Shown: positions 43,500-53,570 of the stretch, one piece after another | How the letters are laid out: each line of letters starts with the position of its first letter | How positions within the stretch are numbered: position 1 is the first letter of the stretch | Source: Gyrodactylus bullatarudis | Lineage: Eukaryota > Platyhelminthes > Monogenea > Gyrodactylidea > Gyrodactylidae | Length of the DNA: 64,000 nt | NCBI GenBank assembly: GCA_012064415.1 | Contig: SSNU01000133.1 | Location: 18,188-82,187 of the forward strand | Direction of reading: 5' to 3' | Program-made: the position numbers and the translations under genes | The notes under the pieces: generated by a model | What the model was told of the DNA's origin: nothing | Database searches by the model: none | The model's input: only the letters and a program-made list of their open reading frames with translations

Positions 43500-44440
43500 G
43501 TACATTGCTCTTAACGTCCTTCACCAAGTATGATGATCTTAGTCTCAGTATTTATCAATTATATTATCAATGTAACTCATTAGGACGCAGTCATCAGTGA
43601 TTGTGTAATTAGGTATTTTATAAACTTGGATTATATTTATTTTTTGTGTCAGACAGTTTAATAACACAGTCTAGTAGCTCATTTTTGTTAATTGAATTGG
43701 AAAAGATGATGTAAGGTTCAAAGTTTCTTTAAAAATAATAAAACTCCACCATGTTTATCACCAATTCTATCAGATCTAATAAATGTATAGCCTTCTAAAT
43801 GAAGACAATGGTTAGAATGAGAATCATGTAGCCATGTCTCAGTAAAACAATAAAAATCATATTGTGTCTTCAGAATAAAACTTTTTAAGAGAAAATATAC
43901 AGAAAGTAGAGATCTTATATTTTGTAGAAAGAAAGTAATAGTTGATAAAGTAGAAAAACAGTCAGTGAAAGATGGACTAGTTATTTGTACTCGCATTACG
44001 ATTGTTATTATTAGACCGAATAACAATATTAGTATTAGTTGGTAATGGAGTAATATTAGGAATACAGTTTGGAGTGTTATTGGAGTGTGTATTATTAGCG
44101 TTATTACTATTATTATTATTGTTGATCACTCTGTTTTGCGACGAAATTAAACTATTTCTTTTAACCAAGTACTCTGAGGTGGCTATTGTATGTTGATAGT
44201 TTTATCTCTATATTTTCTAATTTTTAATTTTCGAAAAGAAATTTTATTCTGAATGAAAAAAATTTTATGAATCTTAGAGCTTGTCAGGATTTTAACAGGT
44301 CGACATTCACCAGGAACTGGCTTACCAATTCGAGTTATTTTTATTATGTTTTCTATTTTATTTTCTAAATTACATATGCAATTTTGGACACCTGTTATGT
44401 CATCTTCAGATTCAGGAAGATTATAGAAAACTTCACTTTG
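43500..44440 (-). pseudogene. second LINE fragment: ORF1 end and endonuclease start
   Basis: The minus strand reads the ORF1 C-terminal region (frames to 43977, with an Asn/Ser/Thr-rich tail encoded by an ATT-type triplet run) and then FFLQNIRSLLSVYFLLKSF...FTETWLHDSHSNHC (43718-44026), very close to the first LINE. It ends near 43500, inside the endonuclease. The two copies are about 85-90% alike by eye. Confidence 0.85.
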
Positions 44441-44699
44441 TCATCTCGTGAAGTTTGTTATTAAGAACTTTGTGGGCAACTTCCCCTTTGAATACCTAAT
44501 AAATCGGAATAAGTTCATCAAGATCGTTTTCAGCTTTCCTCTTCGACTTGGAATGCTTCTCTATGAACTCCTCTGCATACCCGTCTTCTATTATAATATC
44601 TGTCTAAAACTTCTCTGTCTGCAGATTTGTATATCTCGGATGTTAATCTCTTAATTTTCAAAAACTCATTGCTGAATAAACTTTTCTTCTGGCATGCAG

Positions 44700-45055
44700 G
44701 ACTGAAGCTTATGAAAGGAAAAAATTGACACGGTACAAATTTCAATCTGTAGATTCTAGTTTGGAAAATACTTCCAGTTTCAGTCGTCTGTTTCATAAAA
44801 TTGGCTTAGCAATTGGTCTAGGAAAGAGGATACGAAGTGTTGCTAGTCCAGAGGAATGGCCTAAAGAAATAGAAGAGTCAAAGTTACCTTTTAACAAGAA
44901 TAGTTATCCCTTCAGATTTGTAGACAAATTCATCAATATGTCTGATAATGTAGATATTAGATTCGACAGAGATGAAGGACAGAAGAAAATCATCTTTATG
45001 AAGCTTAATTTCAAAGGTGACGGTTTCAGTAATGATGTAAGGGGCGACTGATTTC
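44700..45055 (+). pseudogene. PLE-C-like linker fragment
   Basis: FHKIGLAIGLGKRIRSVASPEEWPKEIEE, PFRFVDKFINMSD and FMKLNFKGDGFSNDVR align with the PLE-C thumb/linker at 34.8-35.1 kb. It is cut just before the nuclease. A frame on the opposite strand at 44440-44720 abuts it and could be another inverted PLE piece, but I could not match it. Confidence 0.75.
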
Positions 45056-46173
45056 ACTAGTCAACAAATTGAAGGGAAATTTTTTTACCAGGCTGATTTT
45101 CATATACATGTATGTTGTTCAGAATTTTGCGCTGATTTCAATGGTGCTATTTATTTTTAAAAATATTTAGTTTTGTGGCCCCCATTACAACAGAAAGTTT
45201 TAACAACTTGGTTAGATATGATTTTTATTTATCAGGTTTTAAAAGTCGTAGAATAATGTTCTTGGTATCGATCGAAAGCTAGAAAGATTTCTCTTACGAA
45301 TTTATGATCTTTTAAGTTGTGTGACTTGTCAGTTCTGTTTAACAAGCCTTTTTTTCTTTAAATCCTCATTTTGAGCACTTTCTGTTAAAATATTCTCAAC
45401 ATATTTACCATCAATCGATTTGAAATTTTAAAGTACAAAACATGCATTTGAGGCCAGTTGAAATCAATGTTTTTGCAGCCACGCTGATTACCTTGTCTGA
45501 TGATTGTTTTGACAGATTCTTGTTCCCACATAAAAAAGCATAACTTACTCACCCCCATTTAACTGGTGTATTTCTTGTCATATAAAAAAAACTTTGAACT
45601 GCTATAACTTTTTCAGTTTTATAGATCCAGAAGAGATCAAAATATATTCAGAGACTTTATGAAATTTTAAATCGATTGGTGGTAAATATGTTGAGAATAT
45701 TTTAACAAAAGTGCTCAAAACCACCATGTGCAAACTTGATCTTTTAAGGAAGAGATTGAAAAAGACTATTGTAATCGGCTTATGCTCCTCGAATAAAGAT
45801 AAAAAATTCTAAATTATCATTTTGCTGACTGATGTCTTGCATTATGTCTTCACATGAATTTACATGTCGGTGTAGTGTCTGATAGAACCGACAAAATAAA
45901 GAGCTCATATTCACCCAGAATCTATTTTCGTTTTCTACCTACAGAATGCAAGACATAAGTCAGCAAAATGATAATATATTCGCGGAAATCAGGAATCTCA
46001 GGCAAGACAAATTCTCAATTAACCATATTCGCTCAACCAAAACTGCTTATTCTTTATTGGCTAATGAGTGCCCTATAAAGTGACACGGCTTGTGTTAATA
46101 TGGAAGCTGACTCTATATATATTTGTTACCGTTAATCTTGTTACTCTTAATAGTCTTAAGACGTGTTAGAATT
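45056..46173. repeat. inverted-repeat debris, no gene
   Basis: One pair of arms, 45374-45436 and about 45650-45715 (CTCAACATATTTACCA), has a spacer of about 210 bases. A second pair, 45817-45850 and 45944-45978 (ATTATCATTTTGCTGAC), encloses a GTCGGTGTA...CCGAC...TTCACCC motif at 45866-45916 that resembles the one at the PLE-D end (49263-49314). Confidence 0.65.
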
Positions 46174-46401
46174 CTAAGATTTGAATTCAATCTGCCAACT
46201 TGACTGACTAATTTGATAGCTTAAATTTTTCCTTATAAAAATCGATGGTTTTTCAAAAATCGTTAAAAGCTGTGTTATTTTCTCGACCTTATGATGTTTT
46301 TTTTTAAATTGGTTAAGATTTTCTTTAACATTGGTTCTGAGCTGAGATACCGATGTCATAGGTATATTTAATGAAATAAGAAGATGCCAGATTATTTCAC
46401 A
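46174..46401 (-). mobile_element. PLE-A 5' fragment starting at the ribozyme cleavage point
   Basis: Read on the minus strand the matching sequence begins at 46401 with TGTGAAATAATCTGGCATC, the part just 3' of the hammerhead cut in other copies, and opens the frame MTSVSQLRTNVKENLNQ (from 46359), matching MENLSISQLKTYITQH. No ribozyme core lies upstream. The frame runs 61 codons and stops. Confidence 0.65.
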
Positions 46402-47831
46402 TTTCGAATAATATTGATATTAAAATTTTTTAACAAATCTATATTCTTCTTCTTTGTTCAGCAAATTTATGTGAGAATATTGATTATTCATTTCATGAAG
46501 AGGAATTTATATTTTATGTTTATTTGCTTTTTTGACTATAGTTATATTTATTTTTACCTTTTTGACTATAGCCATATTATTTTTGACTTTAGTCAATTTC
46601 ACATTTATTTTTCTGACCATACTTTCTCAAGTCTATATGATTATACTTTTTGACATTTTTTACTCTTTTGGCTATAGTTAAATTTAATTTTTTTTGATGA
46701 AAAAAAAAATATTTTTCGACTATAGTCAATTTTATATTTCTTCTATAGTTATTTTCCATTTTTAATTTTTAAGCTCTAGATTTATTCTTTTTGACTTGGT
46801 TCTTTTATAACAATCCTGATTTTTAGCCTTACCTTATTGACAATCATTTTGGCGAGACTCTTTTCTCAAATCAACAATTCATATTCTGGTAGAAGATAAA
46901 TTAATATTCAAACCTACATTCAGTTTATCCAGAAAATTTTGAAAAACAATTAAAACTTTGATAGAAGAGGACACTTGCAATTGGTGATTATTGTCTGCAG
47001 CCAACTTCTCTGGATTTTCATTTTTGCATCGCGATGAGCTGAATCTGATAGGGAGTATGGCTGTGGTGTTTAGTATTTTCTCTAATTGCTGGTGTTTTCT
47101 AAACCTTTCCCGGCATCTAATACCATGAATAGAAGTGATTACTTTCTGTACACATAATTCCGGTTTCAGTTTGGATATAAAGTGTGTCTCTGCACTCGAG
47201 AAATCATTTTCTATTTTTTATCATTATCATTAAGAAGTCTAGAAGTTATTACAAGCGAAATTTTACTGATTTTTAATTTACTTAACTCTGACTGGATCAT
47301 TGAACAAATAAGTCACATAAAGAAACCAAGCAGCTTCGTTCTTTAATTCATAATAAATTTAATTATATAAACAAGGATGATCTTTTTTTATTCATTGAAA
47401 TTTAACTAAGTTGGTATCTTTATCTCAGTTATTTATATATTAAAAATCAGTGAAAAATCCCTTTTAATAACTTCTAACCACTTTAATAACATAACTGTTC
47501 AATTTTCATGCCGAAATAATTATGAATATGTATGTATGAACATGGTTCACCAATCATAGTATTTGTACAAACCATATCAAACCATACAATGTATGGCATA
47601 CTTGCAATCCGGACTCTAGAATCTGGAGTATGCATTATTGTAACGTGTAGAAGAGGCCTCTTGGACATTTTTAAATTTCAATTCTTGTGAAAATGCGAAA
47701 TTTAAGTAATGTAATATGATATGTATGCGAAGGTCAGAAGTCAACCCAAAAAACATCATGTAAATAATCAAAAAAGGGGGAAAGACAATTCAATTCATTA
47801 AGATAGTAAATATAAGTTCTAAATAAAATAA
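46402..47831. other. A+T-rich sequence with a degenerate tandem repeat, no gene
   Basis: Apart from the repeat at 46526-46760, I see no coding or structural feature. Confidence 0.5.
46526..46760. repeat. degenerate minisatellite, TTTTTGACTATAGTYA type
   Basis: The unit TTTTTGACTATAG, with spacers of A/T, recurs about eight to ten times with substitutions (for example GACTATAGTTATATTTA, GACTATAGCCATATTA, GACTTTAGTCAATTT, CGACTATAGTCAATTTTA). Period is roughly 25-30 bases. Confidence 0.65.
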
Positions 47832-48727
47832 CACTGTGCGAAAAAAAATTTCAGAAAATGGTGAAATTTAGATATGTTGCTCAGAATTTTACGCTGATAA
47901 CGAATATGCAAAAATATTCATAGGTATGTTGACTACTTTTTGAGATATACTTCTTTAAAGTATTTTTCAAAGTTTTGTTGTCAGGCAAACATTAGTTTGA
48001 CATAACTTCTATAGTTTATATGTTAATGAGCTGATTGAAAACTTTGAAAAAATTGAGCTCAAACAAAACTATGTGTTCAAATTATTTTTTATCAAAGTTC
48101 AATACGGCCAGTATAATTGGAATGTAATAGCTGATTTCAAAAAATTTAAACTAAGAATACTAGACAAAAGCACTTGAGATGTAAGCTCAAAACCCCTTTT
48201 AGGAAACATGGATTGCAATTTTACGGGGGTTAAGGTAACCACTTATACAGAAGCTAAGGAATAACTCATACGTATGATAAACATATTATTGCAAAGCTAA
48301 AAGATTGTTTGTTAATCTCTGCTATTTTTATCTTTGATTAATATCTCTCTAAAAATGTAAATTGAAATTGAAAGCGAAAAACGGGCACTTAAAAACACGA
48401 TTTTTTTTGTTAAATTTGACTTTGATGGGTCATAACTTTTTAACAGTATAACCGATGAATATCAAAATTTGCCACTTTAAAGTAAATTTAATTATCTATT
48501 GAATAACATGTCAATCAGCTCATTAACATATAAACTATAGAAGTTATGTCAAACTAATGTTTGCCTGACAACAAAACTTTGAAAAATACTTTAAAGAAGT
48601 ATATCTCAAAAAGTAGTCAACATACCTATGAATATTTTTGCATATTCGTAATCAGCGTAAAATTCTGAGCAACATATCTAAATTTCACCATTTTCTGAAA
48701 AATTGTTTTATTTTTTTACGAGCAGTG
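47832..48727. mobile_element. palindromic element with TAA-type duplication, copy 1
   Basis: The ends are CACTGTGCG... and ...CGAGCAGTG. Arms of about 215 bp (CAGAAAATGGTGAAATTTAGATATG, up to TAACATATAAACTATAG) are near-identical inverted copies. Flanks are TAA on the left and TAT on the right. The centre has no long frame. The copy at 61954-62807 is flanked by TAA on both sides, which suggests the 3-bp TWA targets of PIF/Harbinger elements. Confidence 0.8.
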
Positions 48728-48926
48728 TATTATTTTGTAAAAAACGTTATTTATTATTAATTTTAATTAATAAATATTAAAATATTCATCGAAAGAAATG
48801 ATGTAAATCTTTATTTATCAATTATTTAAAACTATAATACATATTTCATACATAAAAGCATAGATCGATTCCTCATCCACCCTTTAATTCTATATTATCC
48901 ATATTCGTCAATGTATATCTTGCAGA

Positions 48927-49190
48927 TTATGCATAATTGGCAAAAACCTGATGAATTTGAATAAAATTATGCATATCCGTAGAGACATGAATTGCATTAG
49001 CAATCGACTTCTTCATTTTGGCTTTCTTAACTCCAGACCATGTTGATTTAGGAAATATTTCGGTGCTGATCGATTGATGGAGAACTTCACATAATACTTT
49101 GTCTTCGGCCATGGAGCAGGAGGTGTTAAGAGATGACTTGAGATCATTGTACTGAGGACGAGAAACTGGAGATTCATCATTTTGAGACAT
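48927..49190 (-). pseudogene. unidentified short frame, perhaps transposon-derived
   Basis: The 87-codon frame reads LKSSLNTSCSMAEDKVLCEVLH...STWSGVKKAKMKKSIANAIH...FANYA. The W-x-G-x-KK pattern recalls C-terminal domains of uncharacterised transposon-linked proteins (DUF4806-like), but the resemblance is weak. It lies between the palindromic element and a PLE-D end. Confidence 0.3.
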
Positions 49191-49262
49191 TAATTGCCTT
49201 ATTTCCTCGAAGATATTCAGTGGATGCTGGTCATGCTGCTGGTTAGAACGACGTAGTTATTT

Positions 49263-49314
49263 GGGTGAATAAAAGTTTTTATTTTCGTCGGCTCTCTTCA
49301 GATCTTACACCGAC
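49263..49314 (-). ncRNA. possible diverged hammerhead (PLE-D end)
   Basis: The minus strand has GTCGGTGTAAGAT, CTGAAGA, GAGCCGAC, GAAA, a 7-bp stem III closed by AC, and TTC at the cut site. A good stem I is not obvious: GGTG/CACC pairs only with an unpaired stretch between. Similar motifs at 45866-45916 and near 32378 are more decayed. Confidence 0.35.
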
Positions 49315-50194
49315 TTAGAAATTATATATATATACATAATAAAAGAGCATGGTAGGATAGTCTTGGCCAATAGCGATTATTCATTTGTTTTGAACCAATG
49401 TCTATTTGTGTTACTGACCAATGGGATCGGCATAGTCACTGTTTGGGGGTTGTAAAGAATTTTTGGATTTTCTGGGTCCCCGTTGCCGCTCTCTTCTCCT
49501 GTTTTCTCCTCGCTTTGGGTTGCTGTGGCGATGTTGAGGCATTTCGTTTCCGGGTTGGAGTAGGGGCTTGCGTTTCTGGTTGGGAAAAGAATCTTTTCCG
49601 ATCGTTAGAGGTTGCTGGGATAGGGGCTTGTATGACATGATGGTCTGTTGAGGTGAGAGTTTCTGTTGCCAACCTGGTTGTCATGTCTGTGATTGGGGTT
49701 GAGTGTGCGTTGATATTGTTTTTTGGTGTCATCTTGCTTATGTCGTTTTGGGCTGTGAGTTGAGTCGAGCAGAGCAAGGGTGTGAACTGCTGGTCGTGCA
49801 CTTAGGGAGATATTGGATGGAGATCAGATGTTGGGGTGATAATTGCATCGTGAGCTGGGAGTTGCGTGGGAGCTATTAGGGGCTTAATTGTGGAATTGTT
49901 GGTCGTCTTATCATCAGAATGGGTAGAAGGTCCGGGTTTATTCTTGGAGAGAGAATTATCAACTGATGTTGAGATTGTGGGTTTATGGACCAAAGATAAG
50001 CCTGGGGGGTTGGTTAGTTTGGAAACCTTCTTGATGACATTGTGAGCTTTATGGAAATTTGTGCCGGTGAATCCTAGTTGTCTACCCGGGAGTTTTTGGG
50101 CACAGAGTGCTGGTTTCTCCTCGTTGACTAGTTTGGCTTCAGCTATTTCTAGGATTGTTTTTGATTTTTCTATGCTAAGTTTAGGGTCTGCCAT
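49263..50194 (-). pseudogene. PLE-D C-terminal extension and 3' UTR
   Basis: On the minus strand (50194-49802, then 49801-49436): KTILEIAEAKLVNEEKPALCAQKLPGRQLGFTG, a Pro/Thr/Ser-rich region, and NDRKRFFSQPETQAPTPTRKRNAS...KIQKFFTTPKQ. One stop (49802) separates two halves in the same frame. It matches 31535-32240 on the plus strand. UTR follows to 49263, with a possible diverged hammerhead at 49263-49314 (CTGAAGA, GAAA, a 7-bp stem III AATAAAA/TTTTATT). Confidence 0.75.
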
Positions 50195-50449
50195 GTACTA
50201 ATAATACAGAACACTATATGCTTTCTTATTATTTTTCGACTTCCGGAAGCGTTCTGATAATCTTTGAGTCTGTAATTTTGAAACGTTTTTTATATAAATA
50301 CTGATTGAAAGAAGTATTTTCTTCTAATATATATCTGCTAAAATTAATCCTGTTATTTAACTTCTTCATTATTGATATCACTTCAATCTTAGTTGTTTGT
50401 TTCAACTGACATCTTTATTCAAAAAAACAATGAGTATCTCTGAAATCAA

Positions 50450-50816
50450 TACAGATTTGATGAAACCCAAGAATTATGCCAAATATATAGTAAAAAACAA
50501 AGAAAAATATAAATAAATCTGATTGGCTCTCATAATGATCAGGGTTGGAGGGCATTTGCATTGTCTGTCTAGTTATCACATTGTCATAATTGTATGGCTT
50601 TTGAGATTATTGACACTACCCACCCTAGGGTGGGTCACATTTCTCATGCATATATGATATGAAAGTATACAAGGTCAGGCATAAACTTAGAGTGTAGTGT
50701 AATCTTTACATATGGGGTCTGTGTAAAGTATACATTGTATATAGCATTGATCATCATGATAACAATAATAATGTTGGAACACATGTAATAAGTCAGGGAT
50801 ACTATAGATTTCACTC
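50450..50816 (-). mobile_element. PLE-B 3' UTR / pseudo-LTR of the intact copy
   Basis: After the stop, the minus strand has an A+T-rich UTR, a perfect palindrome CCCACCCTAGGGTGGG near 50622-50637, a GAGCCAATCAG box and ACTATATATTTGGCAT, then departs before any hammerhead. The plus-strand copy at 53210-53500 is almost identical and continues into a hammerhead. Confidence 0.8.
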
Positions 50817-52604
50817 TCAATTTTGTTGGCTGAAGTATTTGGTAATTTTGTTAGAGTTATTTTCTACATCTGAACGCCTCATTCTTTTCCTTGATTCTTG
50901 AGGTTGGCTACTAGCCTGACCTGAGGATGCATTTCTATTGTTCACATTTGGCCAATTAAGACCAAGCGGTTTTATTATTTTCTTCTGTTTGCATAGGCTA
51001 GGGTTTTCTTTCTTGATGAAGAAGGCTTCGGCGGTTTTCAAAGTATTGACATTCTTCCCAGTTTGTCTATAGAGGATATAAAAGTTCGATGGGGAAGCTT
51101 TTTTGTTACATACTTTAACATGATCTCTTATGGCCGTGTTACCAGTGTAGAGATGTTCCTCAACTCTGTCTTCTAGTCTTCTAGTTGTATGTCCAATATA
51201 CTCTTCTTTACAAGGACATTTGAACTTATAAACTACAAATGACGATTTACTATAATCCAATAAGTCTTTAGATTCATTAGTAAACATCTTATTTGTCTTG
51301 AAAATGAATCTGACTTTCTTATCAGGAAACGATGTTTGGAATATCTGGTTCACTTTTTGTTTCAAGAAAGTGCTGTGGTTGTCCCCCATGAAAGGCACTC
51401 TTAGATAAATGTGTTGGCTCTCTTCCTCTTCTCTTTTGTCCTCATCATTAGAATCCATATTATTAAGAATGAATTGTCTTGGATAATTGTTGCTCATAAA
51501 TACCTTTATGAGTTTCTCTTTCTCCTGTTCCCAATTCTGATCCGAAACAAGCTTTTTAGTTCTAAAAAATAAGGATTTCACTAAACCTCTTTTGTAGTTT
51601 AAAGGGGCAAATGAATTATAATTCATCAATTTTCCCGTAAAAGTCTTCTTTCTGTGGATAGACCTACTGATGGTACCATCTTCCATTCTTTTCATGTAGA
51701 TCTCTAAAAAGGGCAAACCATTTTCTTCTTCCTTTTCCATAGTGAAACATATATTTTGGTGGGCAGTATTGAATTGGGTCAGAAGAATATTTTCATCTAC
51801 ATCCTTCTTGATTAGTAGTAAGGTGTCATCTACAAATCTCCAATAGCTGTCACATTTTTCGATCATCGGTTTAAGCATGTCATTTTCCAACTTGGCTAGG
51901 AATAGATCCGCTAGTAATGGTCCCAGGGGAGATCCCATTGCAACTCCATCTTTTTGAATATAGATTTGGTTATTGAAAGAAAATGCTATGTTCTTACAAC
52001 ATAATTCTAAAAGCTTCCGGACCCAGTAAAATGAGATAGGAAACTTTACTTTGTTCACCTTTACATAATCGCAAATGAATTTGATCGTTTCTTCTAGTGG
52101 TACATTTGTAAATAGAGATGAAACGTCAAAAGAAACCATTTTGAGGTCTTTTATGTTTGAATCCTTTACTCTGTCCACAAAATCGAAAGAATCCTTCAGC
52201 GAAAATCTACAGATCTCCTCTCTCATCGGTGTTAGAATTTCTACCAACCACTTTGCTAGTTTGTGTGTAGCAGATTGGCTCTGATCCAATACTGGACGGA
52301 ACGGAATAACTAGATTACTGTCCTGTAAGTTCATTTTATGTATTTTTGGAAGCCCATACAAACGATTCGTATTACTGTTAGAGCATCTGAGTTTGTTATA
52401 AACCACTTCATCAATAACCTTGTTTGTTTTCATTTCTTTTAGTGTCAAATTCACTTTCTTTTCAAAAATTAAAGGTTGGTAGTCTTTTATTTTTATTCTT
52501 GTCCTAGTAAATTTGGAAGAGTCTTGAAGGATACTATACATGCCTCTGTTGTACTCCTCTCTCTTAATAAAAGCCAGACCTGTTTCTTTGTCTAACTTTG
52601 TCAA
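50817..52604 (-). CDS. PLE-B reverse transcriptase / GIY-YIG endonuclease (intact frame, N-terminally truncated)
   Basis: The 595-codon frame encodes a Penelope-like retroelement protein that nicks DNA and reverse-transcribes its RNA. Domains: fingers RLYGLPKIHK (residues 81-90); motif A MVSFDVSSLFTN with Asp160; motif B KDGVAMGSPLGPLLADLF (218-235); catalytic box WRFVDD (Asp259, Asp260); thumb LPFLEIYMKR near 297-306; linker; GIY-YIG nuclease VVYKFKCPCKEEYIGHT (458-473), RRLEDRVEEH (475-484) and SLCKQKK near 536-542; basic tail ending KITKYFSQQN. No stop or frameshift. The frame extends upstream past the Met (RVALKRLKRRGDTILTK) to about 52665, where the element is joined head to head to the plus-strand N-terminal part. 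The Met at 52604 is thus probably not the native start. Confidence 0.93.
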   Translation of the reverse strand: MTKLDKETGLAFIKREEYNRGMYSILQDSSKFTRTRIKIKDYQPLIFEKKVNLTLKEMKTNKVIDEVVYNKLRCSNSNTNRLYGLPKIHKMNLQDSNLVIPFRPVLDQSQSATHKLAKWLVEILTPMREEICRFSLKDSFDFVDRVKDSNIKDLKMVSFDVSSLFTNVPLEETIKFICDYVKVNKVKFPISFYWVRKLLELCCKNIAFSFNNQIYIQKDGVAMGSPLGPLLADLFLAKLENDMLKPMIEKCDSYWRFVDDTLLLIKKDVDENILLTQFNTAHQNICFTMEKEEENGLPFLEIYMKRMEDGTISRSIHRKKTFTGKLMNYNSFAPLNYKRGLVKSLFFRTKKLVSDQNWEQEKEKLIKVFMSNNYPRQFILNNMDSNDEDKREEEESQHIYLRVPFMGDNHSTFLKQKVNQIFQTSFPDKKVRFIFKTNKMFTNESKDLLDYSKSSFVVYKFKCPCKEEYIGHTTRRLEDRVEEHLYTGNTAIRDHVKVCNKKASPSNFYILYRQTGKNVNTLKTAEAFFIKKENPSLCKQKKIIKPLGLNWPNVNNRNASSGQASSQPQESRKRMRRSDVENNSNKITKYFSQQN

Positions 52605-52678
52605 AATTGTGTCACCTCTACGTTTTAATCTTTTGAGTGCTACTCTGTGACGCTTTTTACTATATATTTCGCATGTAA

Positions 52679-52718
52679 GAGGCTGAAGAGTATGCCTGAA
52701 ATAAAGCGCTTATTCCTC
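52679..52718 (+). ncRNA. hammerhead ribozyme, PLE-B type (upstream of the unit)
   Basis: GAGG (52679-52682) pairs with CCUC (52715-52718). Core CTGAAGA (52683-52689) obeys CUGANGA, and GAAA starts at 52698. Stem III AUAA/UUAU encloses palindromic GCGC. H17 is T at 52714. Stem II closes by G-U, so stability is low. Confidence 0.8.
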
Positions 52719-52753
52719 AAAAATTTTCTTGGCATCCTTTCTTATTTATTTAA

Positions 52754-53209
52754 ATGCTCTCACCGTTTGCACAACTGACTGATGATATTAAAAGTCATTC
52801 TCATACCCTAAATCTCACTATGGAGCAAACGTCCATCATCCTCAAGAAGGTTGACGAGTACTTAATGTGGAATGGTAAAATTAAATTAAAATTGGAATAT
52901 ATCAAATTTTATGAGGAATGTCTCACCATTATGAAATGTCCTACTCATGTCTGGCGTAAAGTGGCGAACTCTAACGTAAACTCACCAGAAGCAGGAGAAA
53001 ACTTTGTTCTACATTGGATCCAGGGTTTTAAACAAGAGACGCAGAAATATATCCAAAACAGGAATTCCACCCTTGTATTTCTAACAACTAAAATTCAAAA
53101 TCATGAGATTCTTGATAGAATTATCAATTTCAGTGACGAAGAAGCTACAAATCAAACAACTAAAGCAATGTTGAAACTTGGAAAAAACCTAAGATCTCAC
53201 CCTGAGGTT
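52754..53209 (+). CDS. PLE-B N-terminal domain
   Basis: The frame starts 36 bases after the hammerhead (MLSPFAQLTDDIKSHSHTLN). It contains ILKKVDEYLMWNGKIKLKLEYIKFYEECL, CPTHVWRKVANS and a helical C-terminal part (DRIINFSDEEATNQTTKAMLKLGKNLRSHPEV), and after about residue 152 runs into non-coding UTR, ending at 53335. The copy at 56467-57012 is about 55-60% identical by eye, so the domain is conserved as protein. Its function in PLEs is unknown to me. It is cut off from the RT on the other strand. Confidence 0.8.
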
Positions 53210-53339
53210 AGTATTGTTATCATGATGATCAATGCTATATACAATGTATACTTTACACAGACCCCATATGTAAAAATTACACTACACTCTAAGTTTATGC
53301 CTGACCTTGTATACTTTCATATCATATATGCATGAGAAA

Positions 53340-53360
53340 TGTGACCCACCCTAGGGTGGG
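53340..53360. repeat. conserved palindrome in the PLE-B pseudo-LTR
   Basis: CCCACCCTAGGGTGGG is a perfect 16-base palindrome. It recurs in inverse orientation near 50622-50637, and with one change (CCCACCCTAAGGTGGGA) near 55626. A hairpin in the UTR is a possible role. Confidence 0.75.
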
Positions 53361-53448
53361 TAGTGTCAATAATCTCAAAAGCCATACAATTATGACAATG
53401 TGATAACTCGACAGACAATGCAAAAGCCCTCCAACCCTGATCATTATG

Positions 53449-53506
53449 AGAGCCAATCAGTTTTACTTATACTTTTTCTTTGTTTTACTATATATTTGGC
53501 ATGTAA
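53449..53506 (+). promoter_or_regulatory. PLE-B promoter-like block (CCAAT and TATA boxes)
   Basis: CCAAT is at 53453-53457 and TATATAT at 53489-53495, with the hammerhead starting 18 bases after the TATA start. The same spacing is seen at 56384/56402. Equivalent blocks precede the ribozymes at 10561, 38171, 52679 and 57101. The position suggests transcription would start within or just after the ribozyme. Confidence 0.6.
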
Positions 53507-53546
53507 GAGGCTGAAGAGTATGCCTGAAATAAAGCGCTTATTCCTC
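53507..53546 (+). ncRNA. hammerhead ribozyme, PLE-B type (downstream of the unit)
   Basis: GAGG (53507-53510)/CCUC (53543-53546), core CTGAAGA (53511-53517), GAAA starting at 53526, and GCGC in stem III are identical in all paired and core positions to the copy at 52679. It is in direct orientation with it. Confidence 0.8.
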
Positions 53547-53570
53547 AAAATTTTCTCGGCATCCTTTTTT

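Larger units (their letters stand above)
52666..53546 (+). mobile_element. hammerhead-flanked non-autonomous PLE-B unit
   Basis: Order: TATATAT, hammerhead 1 (52679-52718), GGCATCC, N-terminal frame, then a jump near 53209 into the PLE-B 3' UTR (53210-53497) and hammerhead 2 (53507-53546). RT and nuclease are absent. The two ribozymes are direct copies 828 bases apart. It lies head to head with the RT/nuclease frame. Confidence 0.8.

Noticed and set aside
44440..44720. 88-codon minus-strand frame as a new gene
   Set aside because: No recognised motif. It abuts a PLE-C fragment and may be an inverted PLE piece, but I could not align it, so I do not call it.
49398..49640. Plus-strand frame of 80 codons
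   Set aside because: Shadow of the PLE-D tail, which is coded on the minus strand.
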